64,000 bases of DNA from Nocardiopsis potens DSM 45234 (GCF_000341105.1 NZ_ANBB01000039.1:1-64000), one strand, 5' to 3'. Shown: positions 9,301 to 17,175, counted from the first letter of the stretch. Translations and numbers: made by a program. Notes: generated from the sequence alone by a model not told the origin.

Positions 9301-10778
9301 AGCCGGTCGCGCAGGTGCGCGCGGAGCGCGGCGAGCACCTCCCCCTCCTCCGCGCGGCCGTCGGTGAGGCGGACCGCGGCGGCCGGGCGGGCGCCCGCGC
9401 CGGTGGTGCGCAGCACCACCGCCGCCCTGCCGACCCCGGGGAACTCCTCGATGGCCCGCTCGACCCCGGCGAGGTCGACGCGGAACCCGCGGATCTTCAC
9501 CTGGCGGTCGGCGCGGCCCAGGAAGACCAGGTCCCCGTCGGGCCGGCGGCGGCACAGGTCCCCGGTGCGGTAGACCCGCTCCCCGCGGTGGTCGAAGAAG
9601 CGGCGCGCGGTCTCCTCGGGGCGGCCGTGGTAGCCGGCGCTGACGCCCCGTCCTCCGATGTGCAGTTCGCCCGGGGCCCCGCCGGGGACCGGTTCCCCGG
9701 CGGCGTCCAGCAGGTGCAGCGCGCCCCCGCCGATGGCGGTGCCGATGGGGACCGTCGCCTCGTCGGCGGGCAGTTCGGCGGAGGAGCCGGCGAGGAAGCA
9801 GGTGGCGCCGATGGTCGTCTCCGTCGGGCCGTAGTGGTTGGCGACCCGCTCCGCGACGCCCTCGTCGAGCAGGCGGGCGGCCAGCGAGCGGGTCAGCGTC
9901 TCACCGCCGAGGATGAGGGTGCGCAGCGCGGGGGCGTCCGGCGGCCGCCCCTCCAGCAGGGCCGCCAGGTGCGAGGGCGTCGTCTTCAGCACCGTCACCC
10001 CGGCCCGGCGCAGCTCGGCCCAGAACCCTTCGGGGTCGCGCACCAGCCGGTCGGGGAGGACCTGCACGGACCCGGCGGTCACCGGGGCGAGCAGCCAGGA
10101 GGTGTGCCCGAGGTCCGCGGCGAGCGTGGTGGCGTGGGCGATGCGCGGCGCTTCGGCCTCCCCCCAGCCGAGCCTGCGGCGGAGCGAGAGCGCGTAGTGG
10201 ACCGCGTTGGCGTGGGTGACGGCGACGGCCTTGGGTTCGCCGTTGGAGCCCGAGGTGAAGGAGAGGTAGGCCGGGTCCTCGGGGCGGGGACCCGCGCCCG
10301 GGGGCGGCTCCGCGGGGGCGCCGGTGTGCTCCGCCGCCTCCGCGTCGGGGTCGACGGTCTCGGTGGGGCAGGCCCCGGGGGCGGGGACCGTGGCGTCGGC
10401 GGTCAGGGCGAGGACCGCCTGCACCGCGTTGAGGCGGCGGTCGGTGTCGGCGGCGCTCCACCCGGGGTCGACCGGGACCGCCGCCGCACCGGAGCGCAGT
10501 ACCCCGTGGAGCAGTGCGATCAGCCGGGCGTCGCGGGGGCCGAGCAGGGCGACCCGCTCGCCGCGGGCGATGCCGAGCCGGTGCAGGCGGTCCGCGATCC
10601 GCGCCGCGGCCGCGTCGAGGCGGCGGTGGTCGTAGCGGCGGGCGCCGTCGGCCAGCGCCGGGAGGTGCGGGCGGGCCGCCGCCGCGCGGGCCAGCAGGGC
10701 GGGCAGGGTCGGGGCGTCCGCGGGGGGCGCGGGAGGAGGGAGGGAGGAGGAGGAAGGTGTGCGCGTCGCGCGCGTCAT
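6324..10778 (-). CDS. Single-module non-ribosomal peptide synthetase, A-PCP-E-R
   Basis: 1484 residues. Adenylation domain about 20-525: FTSGSNGEPKA, NHYGPTETTIG, YRTGDL at 403 and LPFGPNGKVD at 508; alignment by eye to GrsA leaves an Asp (in AADLGH) at the position that binds the alpha-amino group, so an alpha-amino acid is likely. Carrier protein about 550-620 with the phosphopantetheine serine in LELGGDSIL (Ser582). Epimerisation domain about 625-1085: HHLAVDGVSW at 761, ETHGRG, TVGWFT and GFNFLGAFN, which fit E rather than C domains. Thioester-reductase domain about 1125-1484: TGATGYLGGH and YERTK at 1290. No condensation or thioesterase domain. The start ATG overlaps the stop of the preceding gene (ATGA). 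Expected output: a D-amino aldehyde or alcohol. Confidence 0.9.
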   Translation of the reverse strand: MTRATRTPSSSSLPPPAPPADAPTLPALLARAAAARPHLPALADGARRYDHRRLDAAAARIADRLHRLGIARGERVALLGPRDARLIALLHGVLRSGAAAVPVDPGWSAADTDRRLNAVQAVLALTADATVPAPGACPTETVDPDAEAAEHTGAPAEPPPGAGPRPEDPAYLSFTSGSNGEPKAVAVTHANAVHYALSLRRRLGWGEAEAPRIAHATTLAADLGHTSWLLAPVTAGSVQVLPDRLVRDPEGFWAELRRAGVTVLKTTPSHLAALLEGRPPDAPALRTLILGGETLTRSLAARLLDEGVAERVANHYGPTETTIGATCFLAGSSAELPADEATVPIGTAIGGGALHLLDAAGEPVPGGAPGELHIGGRGVSAGYHGRPEETARRFFDHRGERVYRTGDLCRRRPDGDLVFLGRADRQVKIRGFRVDLAGVERAIEEFPGVGRAAVVLRTTGAGARPAAAVRLTDGRAEEGEVLAALRAHLRDRLPEYAVPRPLLALRELPFGPNGKVDAERLGAIVDGALEERAAGPGTERGAGPGGADREPTARAIARLWADALGLPSLDPHADVLELGGDSILAMHTIAFLRRRGHTAAFDDFYRNPTPSGLAAAVHSARPARRRPDPIRSGQARPAPAQRWLFRTVPDPRHWNQSALLACGVRVDPAALSAAVREVLRRHPALRRPIGPQGPGEPRPAEELEAVTFSPVAGTADAVAETVEGTCTELHRALDPEAGLLLRVHLFSGGPGVRDRIALIGHHLAVDGVSWRILLDDLAAAYRAALRGEEAGLPPTADFYRWAADRPPTPGPADGAPQASDPADGAPADGVSGTSGPADGASAAPGKADGTPAVPGPVDGAPGAAAAAGPALPVEGTGGDPEPAALVWELGADATARLTARHGRGQRLEAVLLAAFAAAVADRAGLDAVGVEVETHGRGAAQGGGDHPDTVGWFTAVKRVLLERGTGDRARAAERAVREAPELPMDTPGPRPETGFNFLGAFNPPDEPALEWTPAREHPGTARPPAGDLLQRLRMTARIVGGRLVADLVYAWPGTSHPGADRIMAAFAAAVAAEAGAEAPAHARSGASTAGQVMLTGPARRPPPPSTEALRAAGPSGRPRAGYRVVREAPRVLLTGATGYLGGHLLGALTERGARVTCLVRGERDADAARRIGGARAGTDAVAGDIGREGLGLSPEALARLRDVQCVVHAAADVRLVAPPAELERTNTEAVRRLLAWIDAEIPGAALHHLSTLAVSGAVDGPARRFAEADLRIGQSFRTPYERTKFEAEEAVRAWAASGRRCYVHRSGHVAAHSRTGAFQRNIADNRIYQLVRGYVLAGAAPRRPDEEFAFSHADTVAAGIAALAVHPHAAPGAYHVETPHTVPHDELVAWTAAFGYPIALTGDEEFAAATARAERSRPVEARLAAAWSQAEARNVAVDRSRTVSALERLGVRFTPPTPQWWGSALSWAVGAGFLPPPAGSARRR

Positions 10779-11374
10779 GTACGGCCGCCTCCGGTGGGTG
10801 CGTGCGGGGTGGCGGCGGCGGTTCCGCCCTCCGCCGGGGTGTGGGGCCGCGCCCGGTCTGCGTCGCCGGCGATGTAGGCCTCCAGGCCCTTCTCCTGGCG
10901 GAGGCGGCCGGTGAGCGCCCAGGCGAGCATGCGGTGCAGCCCGTCGAGGTGGGTGAGGGCGGTGCGGACGCGCAGGCCCGCGTAGTCGATGTGGTCCACG
11001 GGCCGGGTGCTCAGGTAGACGGGGGTGATCGGGGAGCGCCCCATCAGCTCCAGCTTCTCCGTGCACACCGGGTTCAGTTCGGCGATCCGGTCCCGGTCCT
11101 CGCGCAGCCGCCGCACCGTCTCCGCGACCGTCAGCCCGGTCCTGGGCACCAGCTCGTAGCCGCCGCCCTCGGAGAGGTGCCAGGGGAGCACGACCCCGAG
11201 GGCCTCCTCCTCCGTCAGCCGCACCCGCCACCAGGTGCCGAGCTCGGCCTCGGCCCGGCGCAGGTTCTCCTCCCCGTCCCGGTTGGTGTTGGCCTCATGG
11301 GTCCGCTCGGCCGGGTGGTCGCGCAGGTAGACCCGCCGGACCTCGGTGTACGCGACCGGTTCGACGATCTCCAT
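10775..11374 (-). CDS. Uncharacterised protein in the peptide-synthetase operon
   Basis: 199 residues. I do not recognise a characterised family; it resembles an actinobacterial domain of unknown function (DUF6309 from memory, not verified). Visible features: EALGVVLPWHLSEGGGYELV near the middle, PITPVYLSTRPVDHIDYAGL, and LTHLDGLHRMLAWAL close to the C-terminus. The DG-x-HR pattern followed by a helix resembles the nucleotide-binding signature of the ParB/sulfiredoxin fold, but the rest cannot be matched by eye. The last ~25 residues are a Thr/Gly/Pro-rich tail. Its stop overlaps the start of the peptide synthetase, so a role in supplying or activating the building block is plausible. Confidence 0.75.
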   Translation of the reverse strand: MEIVEPVAYTEVRRVYLRDHPAERTHEANTNRDGEENLRRAEAELGTWWRVRLTEEEALGVVLPWHLSEGGGYELVPRTGLTVAETVRRLREDRDRIAELNPVCTEKLELMGRSPITPVYLSTRPVDHIDYAGLRVRTALTHLDGLHRMLAWALTGRLRQEKGLEAYIAGDADRARPHTPAEGGTAAATPHAPTGGGRT

Positions 11375-11386
11375 CCGGGGGTCCCT

Positions 11387-12178
11387 TCATGCCGTTCCGG
11401 CGTATTCGGTGAAGTGCCGCTCGTCGAACAGGTCGGGCCAGCGGCCGCGGCCGAGGTCGAGTTCGCGTGCTCTGGCGAGCATGTGCCTCCAGTAGGGTTT
11501 CACGGGCCGCCAGCGGGCGCCGGTCTGGCAGTAGGAGGCGTCCACGAAGTAGCGGGGGCGGCCGTTCCCGCCCGGGGCGGGCCTGCGGGCGTGGAAGAGC
11601 GCCGAGTTGATGAGCACGGTCGAGCCCGGGGGCAGCCCCGCGATCACCGCCTCCCCCGGCAGTTCGGCGGTGCCGAGGTGGGCGAGGGCGTCCTTGCCTG
11701 CCGGTTCGCGGTGCGATCCGGGCAGGACCACCAGGCTTCCCATCGTCTCGTCGAGGCCGCCGAGGTAGTGCAGCGCGTGCACCATCAGCAGGGACCGGTC
11801 CGCGCCGCTGTTGGGTTCGTAGTCGTGGTGCCAGGGCTTGCCCGCGCCCTGGGCGTCGTGCCGGTCGCTGTGCAGGTGGTGGAAGGCGAACGGGCCGCCC
11901 ATGAGCCGGGCGAGGACGTCCATCAGCGGTGGGAAGGCGAGCAGTTCGCCGTGGGCCTCCTGCTCCAGTTCGAGCAGTGGGGGCAGGCCGTTGGCGGCCG
12001 GGTCGACGCTGCACTCGATCGAGCGGGCCCGCAGCCCTTCGTCCACCCAGCGGTCGACCTCGGGGAGGAGCCGGTCCAGCAGGGGGCCGGGCAGGAGGCC
12101 GGGGAGGACGAGGTAGCCCGCCTCGCCGAACGCGCTCTGCTTCCCGGCGGTGTCCGCCGGCCCGGGCGGCGGCCGCAT
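11387..12178 (-). CDS. Phytanoyl-CoA dioxygenase (PhyH) family protein
   Basis: 263 residues from the ATG at 12178. Iron-binding residues are visible: His117-x-Asp119 in KPWHHDYEP and the distal His196 in NSALFHARRP, with the PhyH-type GSLVVLPGSHRE between them. Members hydroxylate or halogenate small molecules with Fe(II) and 2-oxoglutarate; the spacing here fits a hydroxylase. The ATG overlaps the stop of a 48-residue gene (TGATG), which supports this start. A GTG nine bases upstream (12187) with GGAG seven bases before it is an alternative. It is the second gene of the operon, giving two Fe/2-oxoglutarate enzymes around one peptide-synthetase module. Confidence 0.85.
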   Translation of the reverse strand: MRPPPGPADTAGKQSAFGEAGYLVLPGLLPGPLLDRLLPEVDRWVDEGLRARSIECSVDPAANGLPPLLELEQEAHGELLAFPPLMDVLARLMGGPFAFHHLHSDRHDAQGAGKPWHHDYEPNSGADRSLLMVHALHYLGGLDETMGSLVVLPGSHREPAGKDALAHLGTAELPGEAVIAGLPPGSTVLINSALFHARRPAPGGNGRPRYFVDASYCQTGARWRPVKPYWRHMLARARELDLGRGRWPDLFDERHFTEYAGTA

Positions 12179-12324
12179 CAGTACCACCGTGCCTCTCCGC
12201 GCGCCGCGGGTGCGCCGCGCCCGCTCTCGGAGGGGGACGCCGGGACCGGCCTGCGCGGGGCGGTCCGGCGGGGGGTGGAGCGCTCCGGGGGGACGGTTCC
12301 TCTCTCATCGATCCGGGTCGCCAT
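12178..12324 (-). CDS. Small 48-residue Arg/Pro/Ser-rich protein heading the operon
   Basis: 48 codons from the ATG at 12324, which is preceded by GGAGGT five bases upstream, the best ribosome-binding site in this part of the window. The product starts MATRIDERGT and ends GEARWY; it is rich in Arg, Pro and Ser and has no signal peptide or membrane segment. Its stop overlaps the next start (TGATG), so it is translationally coupled to the PhyH gene. It could be a leader peptide controlling the operon, a small accessory protein, or less likely a modified precursor peptide. Automated annotation would easily miss it. No family recognised. Confidence 0.6.
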   Translation of the reverse strand: MATRIDERGTVPPERSTPRRTAPRRPVPASPSESGRGAPAARGEARWY

Positions 12325-12707
12325 ACCTGACCTCCGTGATCGCAGAGCGAAAAGTAGACGTGAATGGTAACCAGCGGTGCCGGAGGGGAGGCAAGGGACT
12401 ACGTCGGGTAGTGGCCGGAAGCGGCAGGGGCACTGGACAGGGCGGCGGATCCGGCCGATCCTCGTCCCCCCGCCTCTCCGGTCCGCGCGGGAACGCCCTG
12501 GTCGGGCCGGTTGGCGCCCGCCGCCTCCGGGGCCGACCGCCGCCGCTGTCCGCATCCGGCCCGGGGAGTCGGCGCCGCCCGCCCGCGGGGGCCGCATCCG
12601 GCCGCTCCGCGCAGCGCCGGCGGCGGAGCCGCGCGGGGCCCGATCCGCCCGGGCCGCGGCGGCCGGCGTGCGGGCCGCCCCGGCGGAGCGGCCCGTATGA
12701 TGCCCCG
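12325..12707. other. Divergent intergenic region with a weak promoter candidate
   Basis: This stretch separates the minus-strand biosynthetic operon from the plus-strand YhhN gene. On the minus strand TTGCCT (12389-12394) and TTACCA (12365-12370) lie 18 bases apart and could be -35 and -10 elements about 40 bases upstream of the small gene. I see no clear inverted repeat and no convincing gene in the rest. Confidence 0.35.
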
Positions 12708-13397
12708 ATGATCCCCCGGCGCCCCCTCGCCCGCGTGCTCCTCGCCGCGTTCCTGCTCCTGACCGCGGTCCATCTGGCCGTCCAGCTCCTCGGGGCCGGG
12801 GCCTGGGACCGGCCGACCCAGGTCCTCCTCATGCCGGCCCTGGCCCTGGCGGTGCTCGCCGCCGCGGACCGGCCCCGGAGCCGCCCGGTGGCGCCGCTGC
12901 TGGCCGCCCTGTTCTTCTCCTGGCTCGGCGACTCCCTCCCCGCCCTGACCGCCGGCGACACCGCGTTCCTGCTGATGGTGGGCGGTTTCCTGGCCGCCCA
13001 GCTGGTGTACGTGCTCGCGTTCTGGCCGTACCGGGACCAAAGCGTGCTGCTGCGCCGCCGGTGGCTGCTGGCGCCCTACCTGGGGGCCGTCGCCGCCCTG
13101 GTCTGGCTGTGCGCGCCGCACGCCGGCGGCCTGCTGGTCCCCGTCCTGGTCTACGGGCTGGTGCTGGGGCTGGCGGCGGTGCTGGCCACCGGGGCCGGCG
13201 CCTGGACGGCGGCGGGCGGGGCGCTGTTCCTGGCCTCCGACGGCCTCATCGCGCTGCGCGCCTTCGTCCCGGGCTTCGCGCTGCCGCTGGACGGCTTCTG
13301 GGTGATGGCCGCCTACTGCGCGGCGCAGGCCCTCCTCGCCCTGGGCCTGCTGGGCCGGGCGAACGCCCCGTCCGCCGGTGCGGCGGGCGGTGGCTGA
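12708..13397 (+). CDS. YhhN/TMEM86-family membrane protein (lysoplasmalogenase-like)
   Basis: 229 residues with about seven to eight hydrophobic segments and no charged soluble domain. The pattern FFSWLGDSLP in the middle and FLASDGLIAL near the C-terminus match the two Asp-containing motifs of the YhhN family, whose characterised members hydrolyse the vinyl-ether bond of lysoplasmalogens. The start at 12708 is the ATG directly before IPRRPLARV; other nearby ATGs are out of frame. It is transcribed away from the peptide-synthetase operon and converges with the MFS gene 23 bases later. Biological role here is unknown. Confidence 0.7.
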   Translation: MIPRRPLARVLLAAFLLLTAVHLAVQLLGAGAWDRPTQVLLMPALALAVLAAADRPRSRPVAPLLAALFFSWLGDSLPALTAGDTAFLLMVGGFLAAQLVYVLAFWPYRDQSVLLRRRWLLAPYLGAVAALVWLCAPHAGGLLVPVLVYGLVLGLAAVLATGAGAWTAAGGALFLASDGLIALRAFVPGFALPLDGFWVMAAYCAAQALLALGLLGRANAPSAGAAGGG

Positions 13398-13420
13398 GCA
13401 CGCCGGCGGCGCGGCCGGGC

Positions 13421-14599
13421 TCAGGTGGCCGTGACCGCCGCGGCCAGCAGCACCGCCGCCGACAGCAGCAGCGCCCCCGGGGCCCCGAGCGCGCCGGCCG
13501 CTCCCGCCGCGGCCGCCGGGATGGCGACCTGGCCGAGGCGGTTGCCCCACAGGCGCAGCGCCAGCGCGGCGCCCCGGGCGCCCTGCGGGGCGGTGGCCAC
13601 CACCTGCGCCATGGTCAGGGGCTGCCCCAGCCCCAGCAGGAAGCCCCCGACCGCCAGCACCGCGGCGAGCGCGACCGGCCCTCCGCCGGGCAGCGCCACC
13701 AGCCCCAGGGACAGCCCCGCCACGCCGGTGCTCGCCACGATCAGGGCCTTGCGGGAGCAGCGCCCCAGCAGCAGCGGGAGCGCCAGCCGGGAGAGGAGGG
13801 AGCAGCCCGCCCGCAGGCTCAGCAGGGCCCCGACCAGCATCGGGGGCAGACCGCGCTCCTCGGCGATCAGCGGCAGGTAGGCGGTGAGGATGTCCACCGC
13901 CGCCAGCAGCGCCAGGCTGGCCAGGAGCGCCGAGGGCATCCGGGGGCTGCGCAGGATCTCGCGCACCGGCACCGGCCGGTCCGCTTTCCGGGTGTCGGTC
14001 TGCGGCGGGGCGGCCGAGCGCAGCAGCGGCAGCAGCGGCACGGCGCCCAGCGCCCCCGCGGCGCAGGCGAGCAGCAGCGCCGCGGACGTCGCGGGGAGCA
14101 GCTCCGCCCCGGAGGCGCCGGCCAGCGCGGCGCCGGAGAGCAGCGGCCCGGCGAGCTGCCCGAGGGAGGCGGCGGCGGTGAACCAGCCGAAGTCGCGGTC
14201 CATCCGCTCCTGCGGGGAGCGCCGGGCGATCAGGCCCTGGCCGGCGATCATGCACAGCAGGTGGCCGACCCCGACCACGGTGCTCGCCGCCGCGAGGCCG
14301 GCCAGGCCTCCCGCCCCGGCCAGGAGCAGGCTCCCGGCGGCGAGGAGCGCCGCCCCCAGCACCGTGAGCCAGGTGATCCGGTGGGCGCGGTCGGTCAGCC
14401 TTCCCGCGGGGATGGCGAGCACCAGCGGCAGCAGGGCGTAGGCGGAGGTCACCACGCCCACGGCCACCGCGTCCCCGCCCAGGGCGATGGTCCGGTAGGA
14501 GATGAGCGGCCGGGCCAGGTTGAGGGCGGTGTGGGTGAACACGGCGCTCGCCAGGAGCGCCCACAGCCACCCCTGCCCGGATGTTCTTCCGCCGCTCAT
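13421..14599 (-). CDS. MFS transporter
   Basis: 392 residues with about twelve hydrophobic segments. The MFS signature loop between helices 2 and 3 is visible as IPAGRLTDRAHR, and the two halves are separated by a basic stretch (TDTRKADRPVPVREIL). Start at 14599 follows GAGGGGCGG. Similar proteins export drugs or small metabolites. The gene sits near the peptide-synthetase operon but is separated from it by the oppositely oriented YhhN gene, so a link to product export is only a possibility. A 7-bp inverted repeat lies about 145 bases upstream. Confidence 0.85.
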   Translation of the reverse strand: MSGGRTSGQGWLWALLASAVFTHTALNLARPLISYRTIALGGDAVAVGVVTSAYALLPLVLAIPAGRLTDRAHRITWLTVLGAALLAAGSLLLAGAGGLAGLAAASTVVGVGHLLCMIAGQGLIARRSPQERMDRDFGWFTAAASLGQLAGPLLSGAALAGASGAELLPATSAALLLACAAGALGAVPLLPLLRSAAPPQTDTRKADRPVPVREILRSPRMPSALLASLALLAAVDILTAYLPLIAEERGLPPMLVGALLSLRAGCSLLSRLALPLLLGRCSRKALIVASTGVAGLSLGLVALPGGGPVALAAVLAVGGFLLGLGQPLTMAQVVATAPQGARGAALALRLWGNRLGQVAIPAAAAGAAGALGAPGALLLSAAVLLAAAVTAT

Positions 14600-15184
14600 T
14601 CCGCCCCTCGCCGCTCTGCTCCGACCGGCCCGCCGACGAACGGAAGGCGGTCCCGTCCGGGCCCGGCCGCCCGGCCGCGGTGCTGCGCGGCGGTGCGGAA
14701 CGGAGTGCGCTCTCCTCTGATATCGGGCATCACGGCGGCAAATATTGCACCGATCCGTCAGTAAGTGCAATCTCTCTTTCGAGGAAGAGCGGTGGGGTCT
14801 CCCGGAGGTCGCCGAACATACGCGCAGGTGGAAGCGGATAGATCGACTGCAGAGACCTCGAAGGCGCCCGCCCGGGAGGATTGTTCCGATCCGGGCACGA
14901 GTACGATCAGCGCGCCCGCGCGGATCGCTCCCGCCCGCGGATCCGGGCTCCGACCCGGCCGGCACCCCGCCCGCGCTCCGCCGCTGCAAGCCAGCGGCCC
15001 GGCAGGGGCCGGGAGGCGATGCGGGCGGCCGCCCCGGCCGCATCCGCCCCGGCGGATCCTCACTGGGCACGGGCACGGCGCCCGCGCGGGCCGCTCCCGC
15101 CCGGGCCGGCCCGGGAACCGGCGCCGCCGGGAACTCCACCCGGCATCGCACCGGCCCGGACCGGCCCGAGAGCGGCCGGGGGCG
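14600..15184. other. Intergenic region, 585 bases
   Basis: Between the MFS gene and a GntR gene, both on the minus strand. The part nearest the MFS gene (14700-14790) is lower in GC and holds the inverted repeat listed separately. The rest is GC-rich with open frames of shadow type only; I find no supported gene. Confidence 0.5.
14744..14771. promoter_or_regulatory. Inverted repeat upstream of the MFS gene
   Basis: ATTGCAC (14744-14750), 14 bases, GTGCAAT (14765-14771): perfect 7-bp arms in the least GC-rich part of the gap. Size and position fit a repressor site for the MFS transporter; the regulator is unknown. Confidence 0.45.
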
Positions 15185-16132
15185 CTAGAGGAGGGGCGGG
15201 GGCTCCTCCCCGATGCCGGTCTTGATCCAGCGGACGCGGTCCAGGTGGGCGCGGAGCGCCCCGGAGGCCTCCTCCGTCCGCCCCTGCTCCAGGAGGTCGA
15301 GCAGCAGGAGGTGCTCGCGGGCCTGGCCGATCGTCCGGGCGCGGTCGTGCTGGTGCCGGTACTCGATCAGCCTGCGCACCCGGTTCTGGCGGCGCACCGC
15401 GTCCAGCAGCACCGGGTTGCCGGCGCAGCCCACCAGCATCTCGTGGAAGTCCGCGCCGGCCTGGAAGAGGCCGCCCCGCGAAGCGGAGAGCGCCCCGCCG
15501 CGCAGCAGGGCCTCCTGGCGCTCGCGGTGCAGCGCGAACGCCTCCGCGTCCACGGCGAACCCCGGCTCCAGCAGGGCGGCCGGCTCCACGATCATCCGGA
15601 ACCGGTAGCTGTGGTCGTGGCCCTGGACGGTGGAGAGCGCCCCCTGGAACTCCCAGCCCCGCCCGAGCCTGCGCCGGACCAGGTCCTCGCCCTCCAGCCG
15701 GGCCAGGGCCCGCTGCACCTCCCGCACCGGCGCCCCGAGCCTGCGGGCGGCCTCCGCCACGCTGAACTCCGCGGCCAGCCCGCCCCGCATGAGCTCGTCC
15801 ACGAGGCGGAAGTAGGCGTCCTCCTCGCCGTCGCTCTCGCCGTCGATCCGCCCGGCCACCGGCTCCAGGTCGTCGCCGGCGCGCTTGAGGAAGTAGCCCC
15901 GGTTGGGGATCCGCTGCACGACCCCGACCTCTTCCAGCAGGGCCAGCGCCCGCCGCACCGGCGACCGGGAGACCTGGAGCCGGTCGGCGATCCACTGCTC
16001 GGTCAGGTGCGCGCCCTCCGCCAGGCCCTCGTCCCGCACCAGCCGGCCGATCCGGGCCGTCAGGGCGAGCACCAGGGCCGACGCTCGGGCGCCCCCGCCG
16101 CGCCGCGGCCCGGGGTCGACGTCCACGGTCAT
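15185..16132 (-). CDS. GntR-family regulator with a second winged-helix segment and an FCD-like domain
   Basis: 315 residues. The first winged helix (about 22-85) has the GntR pattern HLTEQWIADRLQVSRSPVRRAL followed by VVQRIPNRGYFL. A second helix-turn-helix follows (about 112-165): FSVAEAARRLGAPVREVQRALARLEGEDLV. The C-terminal half looks like the all-helical FCD sensor (ADFHEMLVGCAGNPVLLDAV, HLLLLDLLEQG). Two DNA-binding modules in one GntR chain is uncommon but known in a subgroup. Target genes cannot be named; the neighbouring MFS gene is one candidate. Ends about 200 bases before a divergent HTH protein. Confidence 0.8.
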   Translation of the reverse strand: MTVDVDPGPRRGGGARASALVLALTARIGRLVRDEGLAEGAHLTEQWIADRLQVSRSPVRRALALLEEVGVVQRIPNRGYFLKRAGDDLEPVAGRIDGESDGEEDAYFRLVDELMRGGLAAEFSVAEAARRLGAPVREVQRALARLEGEDLVRRRLGRGWEFQGALSTVQGHDHSYRFRMIVEPAALLEPGFAVDAEAFALHRERQEALLRGGALSASRGGLFQAGADFHEMLVGCAGNPVLLDAVRRQNRVRRLIEYRHQHDRARTIGQAREHLLLLDLLEQGRTEEASGALRAHLDRVRWIKTGIGEEPPPLL

Positions 16133-16335
16133 GCGCGTCCCGTCCGTACAGACTCCTCGCTCCGGGCCCGCTGCGAGCGGCGCCCGGGCCCCACGGCGCC
16201 CCAGGGTAGCGGACCACTCCGCGCCGGGCCGGGGCGGAGAGCACCCCTACACCGCCGGCGGTCCGGTTCCCGGAAAGGCTCGGGGGGCGGCGTGGAAAAG
16301 CCTCGAAAAGCGCGCCCTCTTCTAAGGTCTCTGGC

Positions 16336-17175
16336 ATGACCATCGAGGACACCCTCCGTCTGTGGAAGCGCACCCACCGCGGTCGTGACTCCCTGGTCCG
16401 CCGGGCCCACGCCGCCGGCCTGGACGAGGAGCGCATCGCCGACCTGATGGGCATCGGCCGCAGCACCGTCTCCGCGGTGCTGCTGGGCGGCGCCCCCGCC
16501 CCCTTCGACCTGGAGGCCTTCGAGGCCCAGCGCGCCGGGATCGAGAGCGCCCGCAAGCGGTTCTGGGAGGAGGAGGCCGCGGGCCTGCCGCCCGGCTCCC
16601 TCGCCCTCTCCTGGCATGCGACGATGGTCGCCGCCTGCTGGGACGTCCCCGGCCAGACCTACGGCCGGGGCACCGGGGCGGTGGCCTCGGCGGCGCTGCG
16701 GACCATGGCCGAGCTGCTCCCCGGCCCGCTGCTGCTGCGCGCCGTCTCCGCCGGCCGGGCGCTGGAGCTGGGCTTCCCGCTGGACGGCGGCGGCGAGGCC
16801 GTCGTGGGCGTGCGCTACGAGCTGCCGGTGCTGAAGGGGTACCGCCGCTTCCCCGCGCGCACGGTCGCGGACGCGGCGCCGGCGGTGCCCGCGCAGCAGG
16901 CCGGTCCTCCCCCGTGGGTCCCGGTCGGCCCGGAGGAGGACGCGATGCGCGCGGTACTGGAGGGGCTGGTGGGGCACTGGGTGACGGTCACCTGCCTCCG
17001 CCCCCGCCGTGGGCCCCGCGCCTCCGCGCCCCGGACCGAGGCGCCCGAGACGGCCACGGGCCGGCTCTCCCCGCACCCCGGCGGCCGCCGGTTCGAGGTG
17101 GCCGCCGACGCCGGCGGCGGAGCGGCGGTGTGGCCGCGGGAGGTCGTCGAGGTGGTGGACCACGGGCGGCCCTGA
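16336..17175 (+). CDS. Uncharacterised protein with an N-terminal HTH-like segment
   Basis: 279 residues. Residues 18-50 (RDSLVRRAHAAGLDEERIAD followed by LMGIGRSTVSAVLLG) look like a helix-turn-helix of the kind found in small actinobacterial regulators. Beyond that there is a Trp-containing middle region (GSLALSWHATMVAACWDVPG), then a Pro-rich loop around 200 and a C-terminal part ending VVEVVDHGRP that I cannot assign. No membrane segments or signal peptide. It is divergent from the GntR gene and about 200 bases upstream of the P450. No function assigned. Confidence 0.6.
   Translation: MTIEDTLRLWKRTHRGRDSLVRRAHAAGLDEERIADLMGIGRSTVSAVLLGGAPAPFDLEAFEAQRAGIESARKRFWEEEAAGLPPGSLALSWHATMVAACWDVPGQTYGRGTGAVASAALRTMAELLPGPLLLRAVSAGRALELGFPLDGGGEAVVGVRYELPVLKGYRRFPARTVADAAPAVPAQQAGPPPWVPVGPEEDAMRAVLEGLVGHWVTVTCLRPRRGPRASAPRTEAPETATGRLSPHPGGRRFEVAADAGGGAAVWPREVVEVVDHGRP

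Noticed and set aside
7536-10877. Long plus-strand open frame opposite the peptide synthetase
   Set aside because: Antisense shadow; no domain, Arg/Gly/Val-rich, while the minus strand gives a complete NRPS.
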